Source: an uncultured Ruminococcus sp. (GTDB lineage Bacteria; Bacillota; Clostridia; Oscillospirales; Ruminococcaceae). Taken from it: 64,000 bases of DNA. The position numbers and the translations under genes are program-made. This document shows, one piece after another, positions 54,365-62,542 of the stretch. The stretch is taken from NCBI GenBank assembly GCA_900538575.1, contig UPZA01000003.1, forward strand, positions 62,001 to 126,000. The letters run 5' to 3'. Below the pieces are notes generated by a model. That model made no database searches and was not told the origin of the DNA. It saw only the letters and a list, made by a program, of their open reading frames with translations. Within the stretch, counting starts at the first letter, position 1. The number at the start of each line of letters is the position of its first letter.

Positions 54365-55972
54365 TTAATTTGTCGCAAGCGGATAGCCTTCAAATTCGGC
54401 GTCTGGATCGTATGTCTTTTCGTTCCATTCATAATATATCGACGGCCAGAGTATATTAGGATTTTTCCTTACGTTGTCGGTTCCCTCATAAGGATCCTCT
54501 CCGTCGCGCAAAAGCCTGCCCATAACTATAAGTCTTCCTGTGTCAAAAACGCTGTTGCAGGTCGAAAGCGTAAGAAGCTGATCGCCATATCTGACGTCCA
54601 CATCGTTAAATGTGAGCGCACGTTTTTTAGCGTTATTCACAAATTCATAGAAATCGTCTTCTCCTGCAAAATTCAGGGTATTCCAGCAGTCAAACTTTGT
54701 TTCGGTTTCATCTTCCGCGTCTATGATGAAATAAGCGAATATTTTATATTTATAAGTCTCGTAATTGGAACTGAGCTCGATAATCGGATGTTCGCTGTAA
54801 AAGCCGTTTACGTCTTCATAATCCTGAAGACCTCCGAACATAGAGCCGTCCTTCATGTCATGTCCGTAAACAATAAGGTTCTGTGAATTTTCAAGAACCT
54901 TAACTCCGTCTACCACATAGTCGAAATAATTTCTCCAGTCAAGGAATATCGTCCCTGCCTTGGCGTCCTCTTTATCAATATTCTTATTGAGATAATACTC
55001 GTTGCCGTCCTCTTTCCTTCTTTGAACGACAGGATAGCTGATTTCGGTTCCGGGTATCTTTATATATCCGACAACATCCTGATTTCTTTCAAGAAGCAGC
55101 TTAGCGCCCTCTTTAAGCTCCCAGCTTTTATAAGCCTCGGGCTCCGCTTCATTTTCCTGAGACGGCTCCTCTGCCGCGCCGGAGTTAGCCTTATCGTAAA
55201 TATCCTCTATTTCTTTACCAAGCTGTCTGTTTTTATAGTTTTCGACATAATAATCAGCGATCAGAAAAAGGCAAACGCTAAATACGACGACCGCCGCCAT
55301 AAAAATTGTTTTCCTTACAACCTCGCCTACGCTGTCGCCCTTCCAAGGCAGGAGTCCCCTAATCACGTCCTTGTATGTTCGCCTCTGATTGCCTGAAACA
55401 TTCTTTTTAGGAAGATTGTCGGGCATTACGACAAGCATCTGCTCAAGAAATTCGAAAATTCTATAAGCGGTATTCATTCTTATATTATCCCGACTCTTAT
55501 CCTCAAGCTGCCACAGCTTAAGAAGCTTTACAATACGCTTTTTACCGCAGCTTATGCCGACATAGACGGTACCTACAGGCTTTTCGGGCGTTCCGCCGCC
55601 CGGCCCTGCCGTTCCTGTCACAGAAATACATATATCGGCTCCGGATTGCTTTTGAAGTCCTGCCACCATCGCAAGGGCAACCTGACGGCTTACAGCGCCG
55701 TATTGCTTGAAAAGATTCTTAGGAACGCCCAAATATTCGTGTTTTATTTTATTAGAATATGTACATACTCCGATTTCAAAAATCTTAGACGCGCCGGGAA
55801 CTGACGTTATCAGTTCTGAAAGGAGTCCTCCGGTACAGCTCTCCGCCGTAGCTATAGTTACTCCTTTAATTAATAACAATTTTACTACATCTGTAACCAA
55901 TTTGTCAAGATTATCAGGGGTCACTTCGTTAGTTTGTCCTATTTCACCATTATTCCTATCTGTATTTTTCAT
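54365..55972 (-). CDS. Fusion of CinA/PncC amidohydrolase domain, membrane helix and class B sortase
   Basis: A continuous 535-aa frame. Residues 25-182 are a CinA C-terminal (nicotinamide-nucleotide amidohydrolase) domain with ATAESCTGGLLS (41-52), GAVSRQVALAM and VTGTAGPGGGTPEKPVGTVY (118-137). A basic linker (189-220) leads to one membrane helix (222-242). An acidic spacer is followed by a class B sortase domain (285-490) with His371 (VYGHDM), Cys472 (TLSTC) and Arg480. A 45-residue C-terminal tail follows. Topology would put the amidase in the cytoplasm and the sortase outside. The N-terminal MoCF domain of classical CinA is absent. The two activities have no known link. Confidence 0.9.
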   Translation of the reverse strand: MKNTDRNNGEIGQTNEVTPDNLDKLVTDVVKLLLIKGVTIATAESCTGGLLSELITSVPGASKIFEIGVCTYSNKIKHEYLGVPKNLFKQYGAVSRQVALAMVAGLQKQSGADICISVTGTAGPGGGTPEKPVGTVYVGISCGKKRIVKLLKLWQLEDKSRDNIRMNTAYRIFEFLEQMLVVMPDNLPKKNVSGNQRRTYKDVIRGLLPWKGDSVGEVVRKTIFMAAVVVFSVCLFLIADYYVENYKNRQLGKEIEDIYDKANSGAAEEPSQENEAEPEAYKSWELKEGAKLLLERNQDVVGYIKIPGTEISYPVVQRRKEDGNEYYLNKNIDKEDAKAGTIFLDWRNYFDYVVDGVKVLENSQNLIVYGHDMKDGSMFGGLQDYEDVNGFYSEHPIIELSSNYETYKYKIFAYFIIDAEDETETKFDCWNTLNFAGEDDFYEFVNNAKKRALTFNDVDVRYGDQLLTLSTCNSVFDTGRLIVMGRLLRDGEDPYEGTDNVRKNPNILWPSIYYEWNEKTYDPDAEFEGYPLATN

Positions 55973-56019
55973 ACTTTCACCAAATTTTCGTTTACACTAT
56001 TAACTTTTTATTCTAATAA

Positions 56020-57198
56020 TCAAAATTCAAGATTAAATATTTTGAGCTCCGTATCATTTACCGCCTTGTCTACAAGCTCGGAAAAGTCGAATCCGTTCTG
56101 AGCGTTTTCAACATCCGAAAGCAGCGGTCTGACCTTTGGATGACGCGGAGTAAAGACAGTACAGCAATCCTCGTAAGGCTGAATTGATATGTCGAAAGTA
56201 TCTATTTTTCTGGCAGTTTCGACAATTTCAGTCTTATCCATTCCGATAAGCGGTCTGAAAACGGGTATCCTGCACACTGCGTCGGTACACGCTATTGCGT
56301 TCATAGTCTGACTTGCAACCTGTCCTACGCTTTCACCGGTTATCAAAGCAAGGCATTTTTCCCTTTCTGATATCCTCTGAGCAATCTCCATCATCAGCCT
56401 TCTCATTATTATTGTGAAAAACTCCTCGGGGCAATGATTTTTTATAGCCTCCTGTATTTCAGTAAACGGAACGCAGAAAAAGGCTATGCTTCCGCAGTAA
56501 TCGGTCAGTCTTTCACATAGCTGCTCTACCTTTAACCTTGCTCTTTCAGAAGTATAAGGAGGGCTGACATAATGAACAGCGGATATATGTACTCCTCTCT
56601 TTGCAAGCATATATCCCGCCACCGGACTATCTATCCCTCCGGAAAGCAGCAGCATAGCATGACCGCTTGTTCCAACCGGAAGGCCGCCGGCTCCTTTAAT
56701 GTTTTCCCCGTGGACATAAGCCTTGCTGTCACGGATTTCCACAGTAACCGTTACCTCCGGATTATTAACGTCCACCTTAAGATTGTCAAATCTGGAAAGA
56801 AGAGCGCCCCCGAGCTCACGACAGATTTCAGGCGATTTCATAGGAAAGCTCTTATCCGCTCTTTTGGCCGTCACCTTAAAGGTAGAAGCATAGCTAAGCG
56901 CCTCTTCCAGATATTCAAGACTAACTCTTTTTATATCGTCAAACTGCTTTTCACAAACGGCAGCCCGGCAGAGCGCCGCTATACCGAAAACCTTTTTAAG
57001 CCGATCCACAGCTTCGTCAGTATCGTATTTCTCTTCGTAAGGATCAATAAAAATCGTCGACTGAGCCCTTGTTATATTTGTTTTGCCGAGATCTTTCAGA
57101 CGTCTTTTTATATTTTTGACGAGAACATCCTCAAAAGTCCTCTTATTGAGGCCCTTCAGAGCCATTTCTCCGTATTTCACCAAAATAATTTCCTTCAT
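56020..57198 (-). CDS. thiI: tRNA 4-thiouridine sulfurtransferase ThiI
   Basis: A 392-aa enzyme that adenylates U8 of tRNA for thiolation. Its NFLD-THUMP region spans about residues 1-165, followed by a PP-loop ATPase with LLSGGIDSPVAGYMLAKRG. The C-terminal rhodanese domain of E. coli ThiI is absent, as in Bacillus. Start 57198 is supported by an internal SD and by homology at MKEIILVKYGEM. A cysteine desulfurase two genes upstream is its likely sulfur donor. Confidence 0.94.
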   Translation of the reverse strand: MKEIILVKYGEMALKGLNKRTFEDVLVKNIKRRLKDLGKTNITRAQSTIFIDPYEEKYDTDEAVDRLKKVFGIAALCRAAVCEKQFDDIKRVSLEYLEEALSYASTFKVTAKRADKSFPMKSPEICRELGGALLSRFDNLKVDVNNPEVTVTVEIRDSKAYVHGENIKGAGGLPVGTSGHAMLLLSGGIDSPVAGYMLAKRGVHISAVHYVSPPYTSERARLKVEQLCERLTDYCGSIAFFCVPFTEIQEAIKNHCPEEFFTIIMRRLMMEIAQRISEREKCLALITGESVGQVASQTMNAIACTDAVCRIPVFRPLIGMDKTEIVETARKIDTFDISIQPYEDCCTVFTPRHPKVRPLLSDVENAQNGFDFSELVDKAVNDTELKIFNLEF

Positions 57199-57214
57199 CC
57201 CTTTATCATCTCCG

Positions 57215-57421
57215 TTATTCAAAATAAAAAAGCTCCTCGAAACGCTTTTCAAGAGCCACGCAAATTAATAAGGCAAGCTTCGCGCTCGGACAAAATTGAT
57301 TATTCTCTATTGAGCTTATTGTCTGACGGGATACCCCGACCATTTCCGCCAATTCTCCCTGTGAAACCTTTTTTTCCGCCCTGACGGCTTTAAGGCGGTT
57401 TTGCAGCGTTAACGCCTCCAT
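57215..57421 (-). CDS. Small XRE-family regulator
   Basis: A 68-aa helix-turn-helix protein (KVSQGELAEMVGVSRQTISSIENNQFCPSAKLALLICVALEKRFEELFYFE region), like the YgzD/Cro-C1 mini-regulators. GGGAGGGG lies just before the ATG. It follows a small DUF6442-like membrane protein by 14 bp and precedes thiI, so it may regulate the unit. The short length leaves no effector domain. Confidence 0.9.
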   Translation of the reverse strand: MEALTLQNRLKAVRAEKKVSQGELAEMVGVSRQTISSIENNQFCPSAKLALLICVALEKRFEELFYFE

Positions 57422-57435
57422 TTTAACCCCTCCCG

Positions 57436-57741
57436 TCAGAAATCAAGAATAAACAGCACGATCCAGCAGATAAGCGAGGCGGACGCCGCCAATCCGAAGA
57501 TCAAATCGTTTTTTCTTTTAAGCTTCGCAAATCTGTAAAGCTTATCGGAAGCGCAGTAGGCCATAGCCATTATACAGTAAGGATAAGGAGAAACGCCCTT
57601 TATAATACTGTAGCAGATAAAAAATATGCATATCAGACATACTATTATCCCTGAAAAATTCAAAGCGTCAAGATATATTTTCTGCTCTCTCTCATCAGGA
57701 CCTTCCTCACGGCCTCTTTTCAATATTTCTTCCTTGTCCAT
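57436..57741 (-). CDS. DUF6442-like small membrane protein
   Basis: A 101-aa protein with a charged N-terminus (MDKEEILKRGREEGPDEREQ) and three hydrophobic segments (about 28-50, 55-72 and 82-101). The pattern resembles the DUF6442 family often paired with an XRE regulator. Start 57741 has AAAGGAA upstream. Function unknown; a toxin-antitoxin-like or immunity role cannot be judged from sequence. Confidence 0.7.
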   Translation of the reverse strand: MDKEEILKRGREEGPDEREQKIYLDALNFSGIIVCLICIFFICYSIIKGVSPYPYCIMAMAYCASDKLYRFAKLKRKNDLIFGLAASASLICWIVLFILDF

Positions 57742-57843
57742 AACAGTTCCTTTCAGGCGCCGGCGCATTTAAATCATAGAAATATAATATCATATCCTCA
57801 GGTATATGTCAAGCATACTTGTCATACAATTTTTACCGGGATT

Positions 57844-58980
57844 TTATTTATAATGTATCAGTTTTTTTTGCGCTTCTTCAATCGCGTCGGCCAGCGTCAT
57901 AAGCTCCTCCTCAGTGTTACAGAAAGACAGACTTATTCTTAACGCCGAATCTGACAAACGAGAATTCAAACCGAATTCAGTTAAAACGCCGCTTTGCGTT
58001 CCCTTTGAACAGGCGGAACCGCTTGATACATAAATCCCCTTGGACTCAAGATAATGAAGCATTATTTCCGAACGTATTCCGGGAACGGATAAATTTATTA
58101 TATAAGGAGAGCAGTCGTCGCCGGAATTAACAACAACTCCGTCTATGAGCAAAACTCGCTTTATAAATGCGTTTTTCAGATTGACGATTTCCGAATATCT
58201 TTTATCCGCCGTACCGCTCAGCGACTTTACGGCTGCTCCGAACGCGGCAATCATCGGAACATTTTCTGTTCCCGGGCGAAAGCCTTTTTCCTGCCCGCCG
58301 CCGAAAAGCAATCCCGAAAGATGAAGACCTTTCTTTACATAAAGGGCTCCTGCTCCCTTACAGCCGTATATCTTATGCGCGCTCATAGATATCAAATCGG
58401 CATTCAGCGATTTCATGCGCAGCGGCAGCTTCATAAAGCCCTGCACTGCGTCGCAATGAGTCAGACATTGGGGGAATTTCCTTTTAACAGCCGAAAATAC
58501 GCTGACTGCCGGCAGTATATAGCCTGTTTCGTTATTAACCATCATCATACTGACAAGACATGTTCTTTCGTCAACGGCGCCGACAATTTCTTCGCAGGAT
58601 ATTTTTCCGGAACTATCCGGCGAGATCCTAACGATTTCAAACCCCTGCTTTTCAAGCTCGTTCATCGCGGCTTTAACCGACGCATGCTCGACCGACGTCG
58701 TCACGATTCTGGGACGTCGCTTTCCGAACGACCTTGCAGCGTCGAAAATAGCCGCATTATTGCTTTCAGTGGCGCCAGAGGTAAAATAAACGCACTCTGT
58801 TGGACAGCTTAACTCCCTTGCTATAATTTTTCTTGCCTCATCTATTGCAATCTGGGCTTTCAGCCCCCTGGCGTGTAAGGACGAAGGGTTTCCGTAATTA
58901 TCCGTCATACAGTCAAGCGCCGCTTCAACTGCCTCGCTGCAAGGCTTTGTGGTAGCGGCGTTATCAAGATATATCTCCAT
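57844..58980 (-). CDS. Cysteine desulfurase, NifS/IscS family
   Basis: A 378-aa PLP enzyme that releases sulfur from L-cysteine. It opens with IYLDNAATTKPCSEAVEA, has the PLP Lys in MSAHKIYGCKGAGAL (about 200) and the catalytic Cys in SSGSACSKGTQ (about 326). It is close to thiI, so sulfur for 4-thiouridine is the probable use; Fe-S assembly genes are not adjacent. Confidence 0.94.
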   Translation of the reverse strand: MEIYLDNAATTKPCSEAVEAALDCMTDNYGNPSSLHARGLKAQIAIDEARKIIARELSCPTECVYFTSGATESNNAAIFDAARSFGKRRPRIVTTSVEHASVKAAMNELEKQGFEIVRISPDSSGKISCEEIVGAVDERTCLVSMMMVNNETGYILPAVSVFSAVKRKFPQCLTHCDAVQGFMKLPLRMKSLNADLISMSAHKIYGCKGAGALYVKKGLHLSGLLFGGGQEKGFRPGTENVPMIAAFGAAVKSLSGTADKRYSEIVNLKNAFIKRVLLIDGVVVNSGDDCSPYIINLSVPGIRSEIMLHYLESKGIYVSSGSACSKGTQSGVLTEFGLNSRLSDSALRISLSFCNTEEELMTLADAIEEAQKKLIHYK

Positions 58981-59071
58981 TTAAATCATTCCGTTTCTAT
59001 TGAATTAATGCTATTATAACATAAATAACTGTTTTTTTCAATTGATATAAATACAAAAAGCATATAACGAA

Positions 59072-59102
59072 ACAAAAAACGGCGGTATAAACCGCCGTTT
59101 TA
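59072..59102 (-). terminator. Intrinsic terminator of the mannanase gene
   Basis: Stem AAAACGGCGGT/ACCGCCGTTTT with an ATAA loop and a T6 tract on the minus strand, ten bases past the stop. Confidence 0.88.
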
Positions 59103-59112
59103 AAATGCAGAC

Positions 59113-60957
59113 TTAAACGCCCTTATAATAGGTAAGCTCAACGTCCATTCCCACAAGATACTCATGAAGAAGTACCAGATCCGCAATCGTTATGCTTCCG
59201 TCGCCGTTTGTATCGGCAGCAGACGCTTCAATTACATCAGGGATATCTTTAAGAAGCATGCTTCTTAAAGCCGCGGCGTCGAACACATTAATAACCTCGT
59301 CGGCCTTGACGTCTCCGGGAATAAATCCTAATGGATTTTCCGTTGTTTCCTCGGTAGATTCTGTAGGCTTTTCATCTGCTTTATAATTTTTCCAATCCGG
59401 AAGCTCACTGAGGGTAACGCAGAAATCGCTCTGATATGTCGTCTTTAAGGTGTCAAAATTATTGTAACGCTGACTGTCGGACAAGAAATTATCCGTACCG
59501 TTGTCATACCAGATACAGAAATAGAGCCAGTAAGCCTTTTCTATAAGCATATTTTCAACGCTTGGTACCGAGTCGTTTTCAGACATAGCCACAAGCTTTT
59601 TATTATTCGTAAGATTTACAAGATTATAAAATGTACCGGATATTGCGTCCTCATTCGGAACGCCTGAAAGCCCGTCGGTCCTGTTATATACCGTATTGTA
59701 TTTATCATACGCCACAATATCAACCCACTCGTCTCCGGGATACCATTCAGGCGACGAGGAATAAGTATAGCTGTTATATTCCCAGATAAGGTTATGAAGT
59801 CCGTAGGTTTCTGTAAGCTCGGTATAAAGCTGCTTCCAAAGAGCCTTGTAAGCTTCTGCTCCGTCCTGTCCCCACCAGAACCATGCGGCGCCGGGATTTC
59901 CCTCCGCTTCATGATAAGGTCTGAAAATTACGGGTACTCCCGCTTCCTGCACCTTAATAAGCTGCTCGGCAATATCCTCAATAGCCAGCATTATATACTC
60001 GTATTCCTTTGTTCCCTTGACAACGGCATTTTCAACGCTGAATGTATCGTTGGGTTTATATGAGCATTTACTCCAATCAACCGCTTCGCCGACCTCATAG
60101 CTTGTAAAATCATTCGGAAGATTTATATGCCAGCATACTGTCGGAATACCGTTTCTATCGTTTGCCCATTCAATTATTCGCTCCGTAGAGCCGTCGTCCC
60201 AGCCGTAAAGAGGATTATAGTTCATCATATCAAAGCCTCTTATAGCAGGATAATCTCCGAAATTTTTCTTGATCCACTCAAATTCGGTTTCATAACCTAA
60301 TAACTCGTCGCCGCTGTAACCGTTTGGACTGTCCTCAGTATGTCCTCCGCCGTATATCTCCTGCTGACCGGAGATTATATTCTTGCCGTAAACGTCGCAG
60401 AGATAATTCATTAATCCCTGAGCTTCCTTTGTCGCATTTGGGTCGGAAAGCGTCGGATCTATATTCAGCTCCGGCAAGACCGCTTTTTTTACGGTAATAG
60501 TATCAAACGCGGCATATCCGTATTTCGTAAGAAGCTCTATAGTATTTACGCCCTTGTTCAATCTGAATATTCCAAAGCTCTTGTCAGTCCACGTATCGGC
60601 ATACGGAAAATCGACCATATTCTCAGCGCCGTTTATTGAAATAGTCTGCATTCTCGAACCCTGGTCAAGTATCTGAACATATCTCGTATTGATCTCGTAC
60701 ATGCCGTCCTCCGGAGCCGTAACCTCAAACCTCATTGTTCCACCGGTCAGGTAAACGAATCCTTCACCCGAGTATCCCGGGAGCTGCTTGTCATAAATAG
60801 ACGTCCAGACATCAAGTCCGTCAAGCTCAAGATTTTCACATTCATCATCAAAAATCACGTCTGTTTCCGCCGCTCCCGCCGGGACTGCGGAAGCCATTGC
60901 GGACAGCATCATCGCCGCAGTCACAGCCGACGCGATTTTTTTAATTATTTTCAGCAT
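59113..60957 (-). CDS. Secreted GH26 beta-mannanase with CBM35-like and dockerin domains
   Basis: A 614-aa extracellular enzyme. After the signal peptide (about 1-30) comes a CBM35/CBM6-like domain (about 32-160: FDDECENLEL, MRFEVTAPEDGMYEINTRYV). The GH26 domain (about 165-520) has GFDMMNYNPLYGWDDG and the acid/base Glu in IFRPYHEAEG, and the nucleophile Glu in AMSENDS. A Thr/Glu linker leads to a C-terminal dockerin with two repeats (GDVKADEVINVFDAAALRSML and DTNGDGSITIADLVLLHEYL). It hydrolyses beta-1,4-mannan and should attach to a cohesin scaffold. Start 60957 has GGAGGA upstream. Confidence 0.95.
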   Translation of the reverse strand: MLKIIKKIASAVTAAMMLSAMASAVPAGAAETDVIFDDECENLELDGLDVWTSIYDKQLPGYSGEGFVYLTGGTMRFEVTAPEDGMYEINTRYVQILDQGSRMQTISINGAENMVDFPYADTWTDKSFGIFRLNKGVNTIELLTKYGYAAFDTITVKKAVLPELNIDPTLSDPNATKEAQGLMNYLCDVYGKNIISGQQEIYGGGHTEDSPNGYSGDELLGYETEFEWIKKNFGDYPAIRGFDMMNYNPLYGWDDGSTERIIEWANDRNGIPTVCWHINLPNDFTSYEVGEAVDWSKCSYKPNDTFSVENAVVKGTKEYEYIMLAIEDIAEQLIKVQEAGVPVIFRPYHEAEGNPGAAWFWWGQDGAEAYKALWKQLYTELTETYGLHNLIWEYNSYTYSSSPEWYPGDEWVDIVAYDKYNTVYNRTDGLSGVPNEDAISGTFYNLVNLTNNKKLVAMSENDSVPSVENMLIEKAYWLYFCIWYDNGTDNFLSDSQRYNNFDTLKTTYQSDFCVTLSELPDWKNYKADEKPTESTEETTENPLGFIPGDVKADEVINVFDAAALRSMLLKDIPDVIEASAADTNGDGSITIADLVLLHEYLVGMDVELTYYKGV

Positions 60958-61004
60958 TTTGCAATTCCTCCTCATATACATATTACGAATATTTCTCTTT
61001 ATAA

Positions 61005-61033
61005 ATTATAACCCCTAATCTCCGAATTGTCAA
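61005..61033 (-). promoter_or_regulatory. Consensus promoter of the mannanase gene
   Basis: Minus strand: TTGACA (61028-61033), 17-bp spacer, TATAAT (61005-61010), about 45 bp before the start. Confidence 0.85.
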
Positions 61034-61127
61034 TATTAATATAATAATTTATACTCCACATTATCAAATAGTTAAATTTCAACAAAAAGACTTATTATAT
61101 ATTATTGAATTTGACGTTTATACAATA

Positions 61128-61156
61128 AAAGACGCTTTATTTTATAAAGCGTCTTT
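61128..61156 (-). terminator. Intrinsic terminator of the 313-aa secreted protein gene
   Basis: Stem AAAGACGCTTTA/TAAAGCGTCTTT with a T-run on the minus strand, 12 bases past the stop. Confidence 0.85.
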
Positions 61157-61168
61157 AAGAATTTTATT

Positions 61169-62110
61169 TTATTGAATTCCATGAGAAATATCTTTATATT
61201 CGTAATCCTCATAATCATTAATATCAAAGTTCTTTATTTCGGGATTACCGTCAAACTCTATTTCAGTCAGTCGGCAGTAAGCTTCTATGCCGCCGTCCTC
61301 TGCATACCCTTCATAGTCCATAATAACTCCGGTTATTTTATCGACTGTAAATTTAAAATTATATACGCCTAATTTTTCTCTGGCGTAATCGCTTGTATAT
61401 CCTTTAATAACAACGCAGTCTCTGCCCAGTAAATCTGTTTCCCCGTCGATTTCCCACATATCCTCGACAGTCATAAAATTAAAAATAATATCCTGCGCAA
61501 AAAGAGCCTCGCTGGCAGTTCTCGTATTTGTCGGGTCGGCTCTGTGAGCATAGGTATTGATTCCGTCGGCGCCAAGCGTTATGCGCTCGTTATTTGGAAT
61601 AGGGGCTGCATATTCCCTTTTGCATGAACCAAGACTATACAGAATTGATTTGTTTTCAGATGAAACTTCTATAATCGAATCGTCAGAAGATGTGTAAATT
61701 TCAGAAATATTTCCATCAGGCTGATAGGATTTTTCATAACAATCGGCTGTTACAAGATTACATGCAAAATCAGCCGTTGTCACCCCATTACGTCTTAAAA
61801 TTTCTACATGCCCTTCCGCCGTATCAAAATAATCAATACTATTGAGCATTTTGTAGAATATATCATATTTTGCGATTTCCTCGTTATCTGTTACGGCAGC
61901 CAAAGCAATCTCGCTGCCGGAGCTTTGATTCTGTTCAAGACGTCCGCTTATATCCTGAAAATTTTCAGTTGAAAGCATTGCCGCTCCGTTTTCAGCTGTT
62001 TTAGGAATATCAGGCACAGGGCTTTTATCAGCGTTAGCACAGACAATTCCCGCGCCCAGAACGCCGACTGCGCTCAAGGAAATAATTGACGCCAAAACTT
62101 TTTTGTTCAT
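61169..62110 (-). CDS. Secreted protein of unknown function, possibly LolA/RseB-like
   Basis: A 313-aa protein with a signal peptide (cleavage near Ala25) and a Ser/Gln linker. The remaining 240 residues are beta-rich. The region ENKSILYSLGSCKREY, then DIIFNFMTVEDMWEIDGETDLLGRDCVVIKGYTSDYAREKLGVYNFKFTVDK-type strands, resembles the outer-membrane-lipoprotein carrier or RseB-like fold that also occurs in sigma-factor regulators. That is a weak call. A TTGACA lies near 62229-62234, about 120 bp upstream, without a good -10. Confidence 0.6.
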   Translation of the reverse strand: MNKKVLASIISLSAVGVLGAGIVCANADKSPVPDIPKTAENGAAMLSTENFQDISGRLEQNQSSGSEIALAAVTDNEEIAKYDIFYKMLNSIDYFDTAEGHVEILRRNGVTTADFACNLVTADCYEKSYQPDGNISEIYTSSDDSIIEVSSENKSILYSLGSCKREYAAPIPNNERITLGADGINTYAHRADPTNTRTASEALFAQDIIFNFMTVEDMWEIDGETDLLGRDCVVIKGYTSDYAREKLGVYNFKFTVDKITGVIMDYEGYAEDGGIEAYCRLTEIEFDGNPEIKNFDINDYEDYEYKDISHGIQ

Positions 62111-62283
62111 ATTGATCTCCCCTTAATTTAATATACGACGGTTATATAAATTACTTATTTATTGTTAGCAAAAATTGCATAATTCATCGCGACAATATTA
62201 TTTCTATAAAAATAATAAAGCAAATAAATGTCAATATTTAAATTGTAAACTTTTTATGAACAAGCTTTCTGTAAAATTCCCTA

Positions 62284-62312
62284 TTGACAAACCACTTATG
62301 CAATGCTACAAT
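62284..62312 (+). promoter_or_regulatory. Promoter of the riboflavin operon
   Basis: TTGACA (62284-62289), 17-bp spacer with extended -10 TGC, TACAAT (62307-62312), just before the FMN riboswitch. Confidence 0.82.
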
Positions 62313-62327
62313 AATATAAAATATAAT

Positions 62328-62438
62328 AATCTTCGGGGCAGGGTGATAATTCCCTACCGGCAGTTAAAGTCTGCGAGCTAAAAAGCATGATCCGGTGTAA
62401 TTCCGGAACCGACAGTAAAGTCTGGATGAAAGAAGATA
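62328..62438 (+). promoter_or_regulatory. FMN riboswitch (RFN element)
   Basis: The P1 helix pairs ATCTTC (62329-62334) with GAAGAT (62432-62437). Conserved core pieces are CGGGGCAGGGTGATAATTCC, CTACCGGCAGTTAAAGTCTG, GCATGATCCGGTGTAATTCC and GACAGTAAAGTCTGGATGAA. It stands between the operon promoter and ribD, and should shut off transcription when FMN is abundant. Confidence 0.97.
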
Positions 62439-62452
62439 AAAGCAGAACAATG

Positions 62453-62524
62453 TCCCTGAAATATTTATTTCAGGGATTAATTATTTACCCTAAAGCGCTC
62501 CGTATATAATCGGGGCGTCTTTTT
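62453..62524 (+). terminator. Expression platform of the FMN riboswitch
   Basis: Two hairpins lie between the aptamer and ribD: TCCCTGAAAT/ATTTCAGGGA (62453-62476), and GCGCTCCG/CGGGGCGT (62495-62518), which is followed by CTTTTT and ends just before the ribD RBS. The second is the probable regulated terminator. Confidence 0.7.
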
Positions 62525-62542
62525 GTTGAGAAGGCGGTGTCT

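Noticed and set aside
62175..62381. 68-codon ORF in the ribD upstream region
   Set aside because: It overlaps the promoter and the FMN aptamer and has no RBS; the RNA element explains the sequence.
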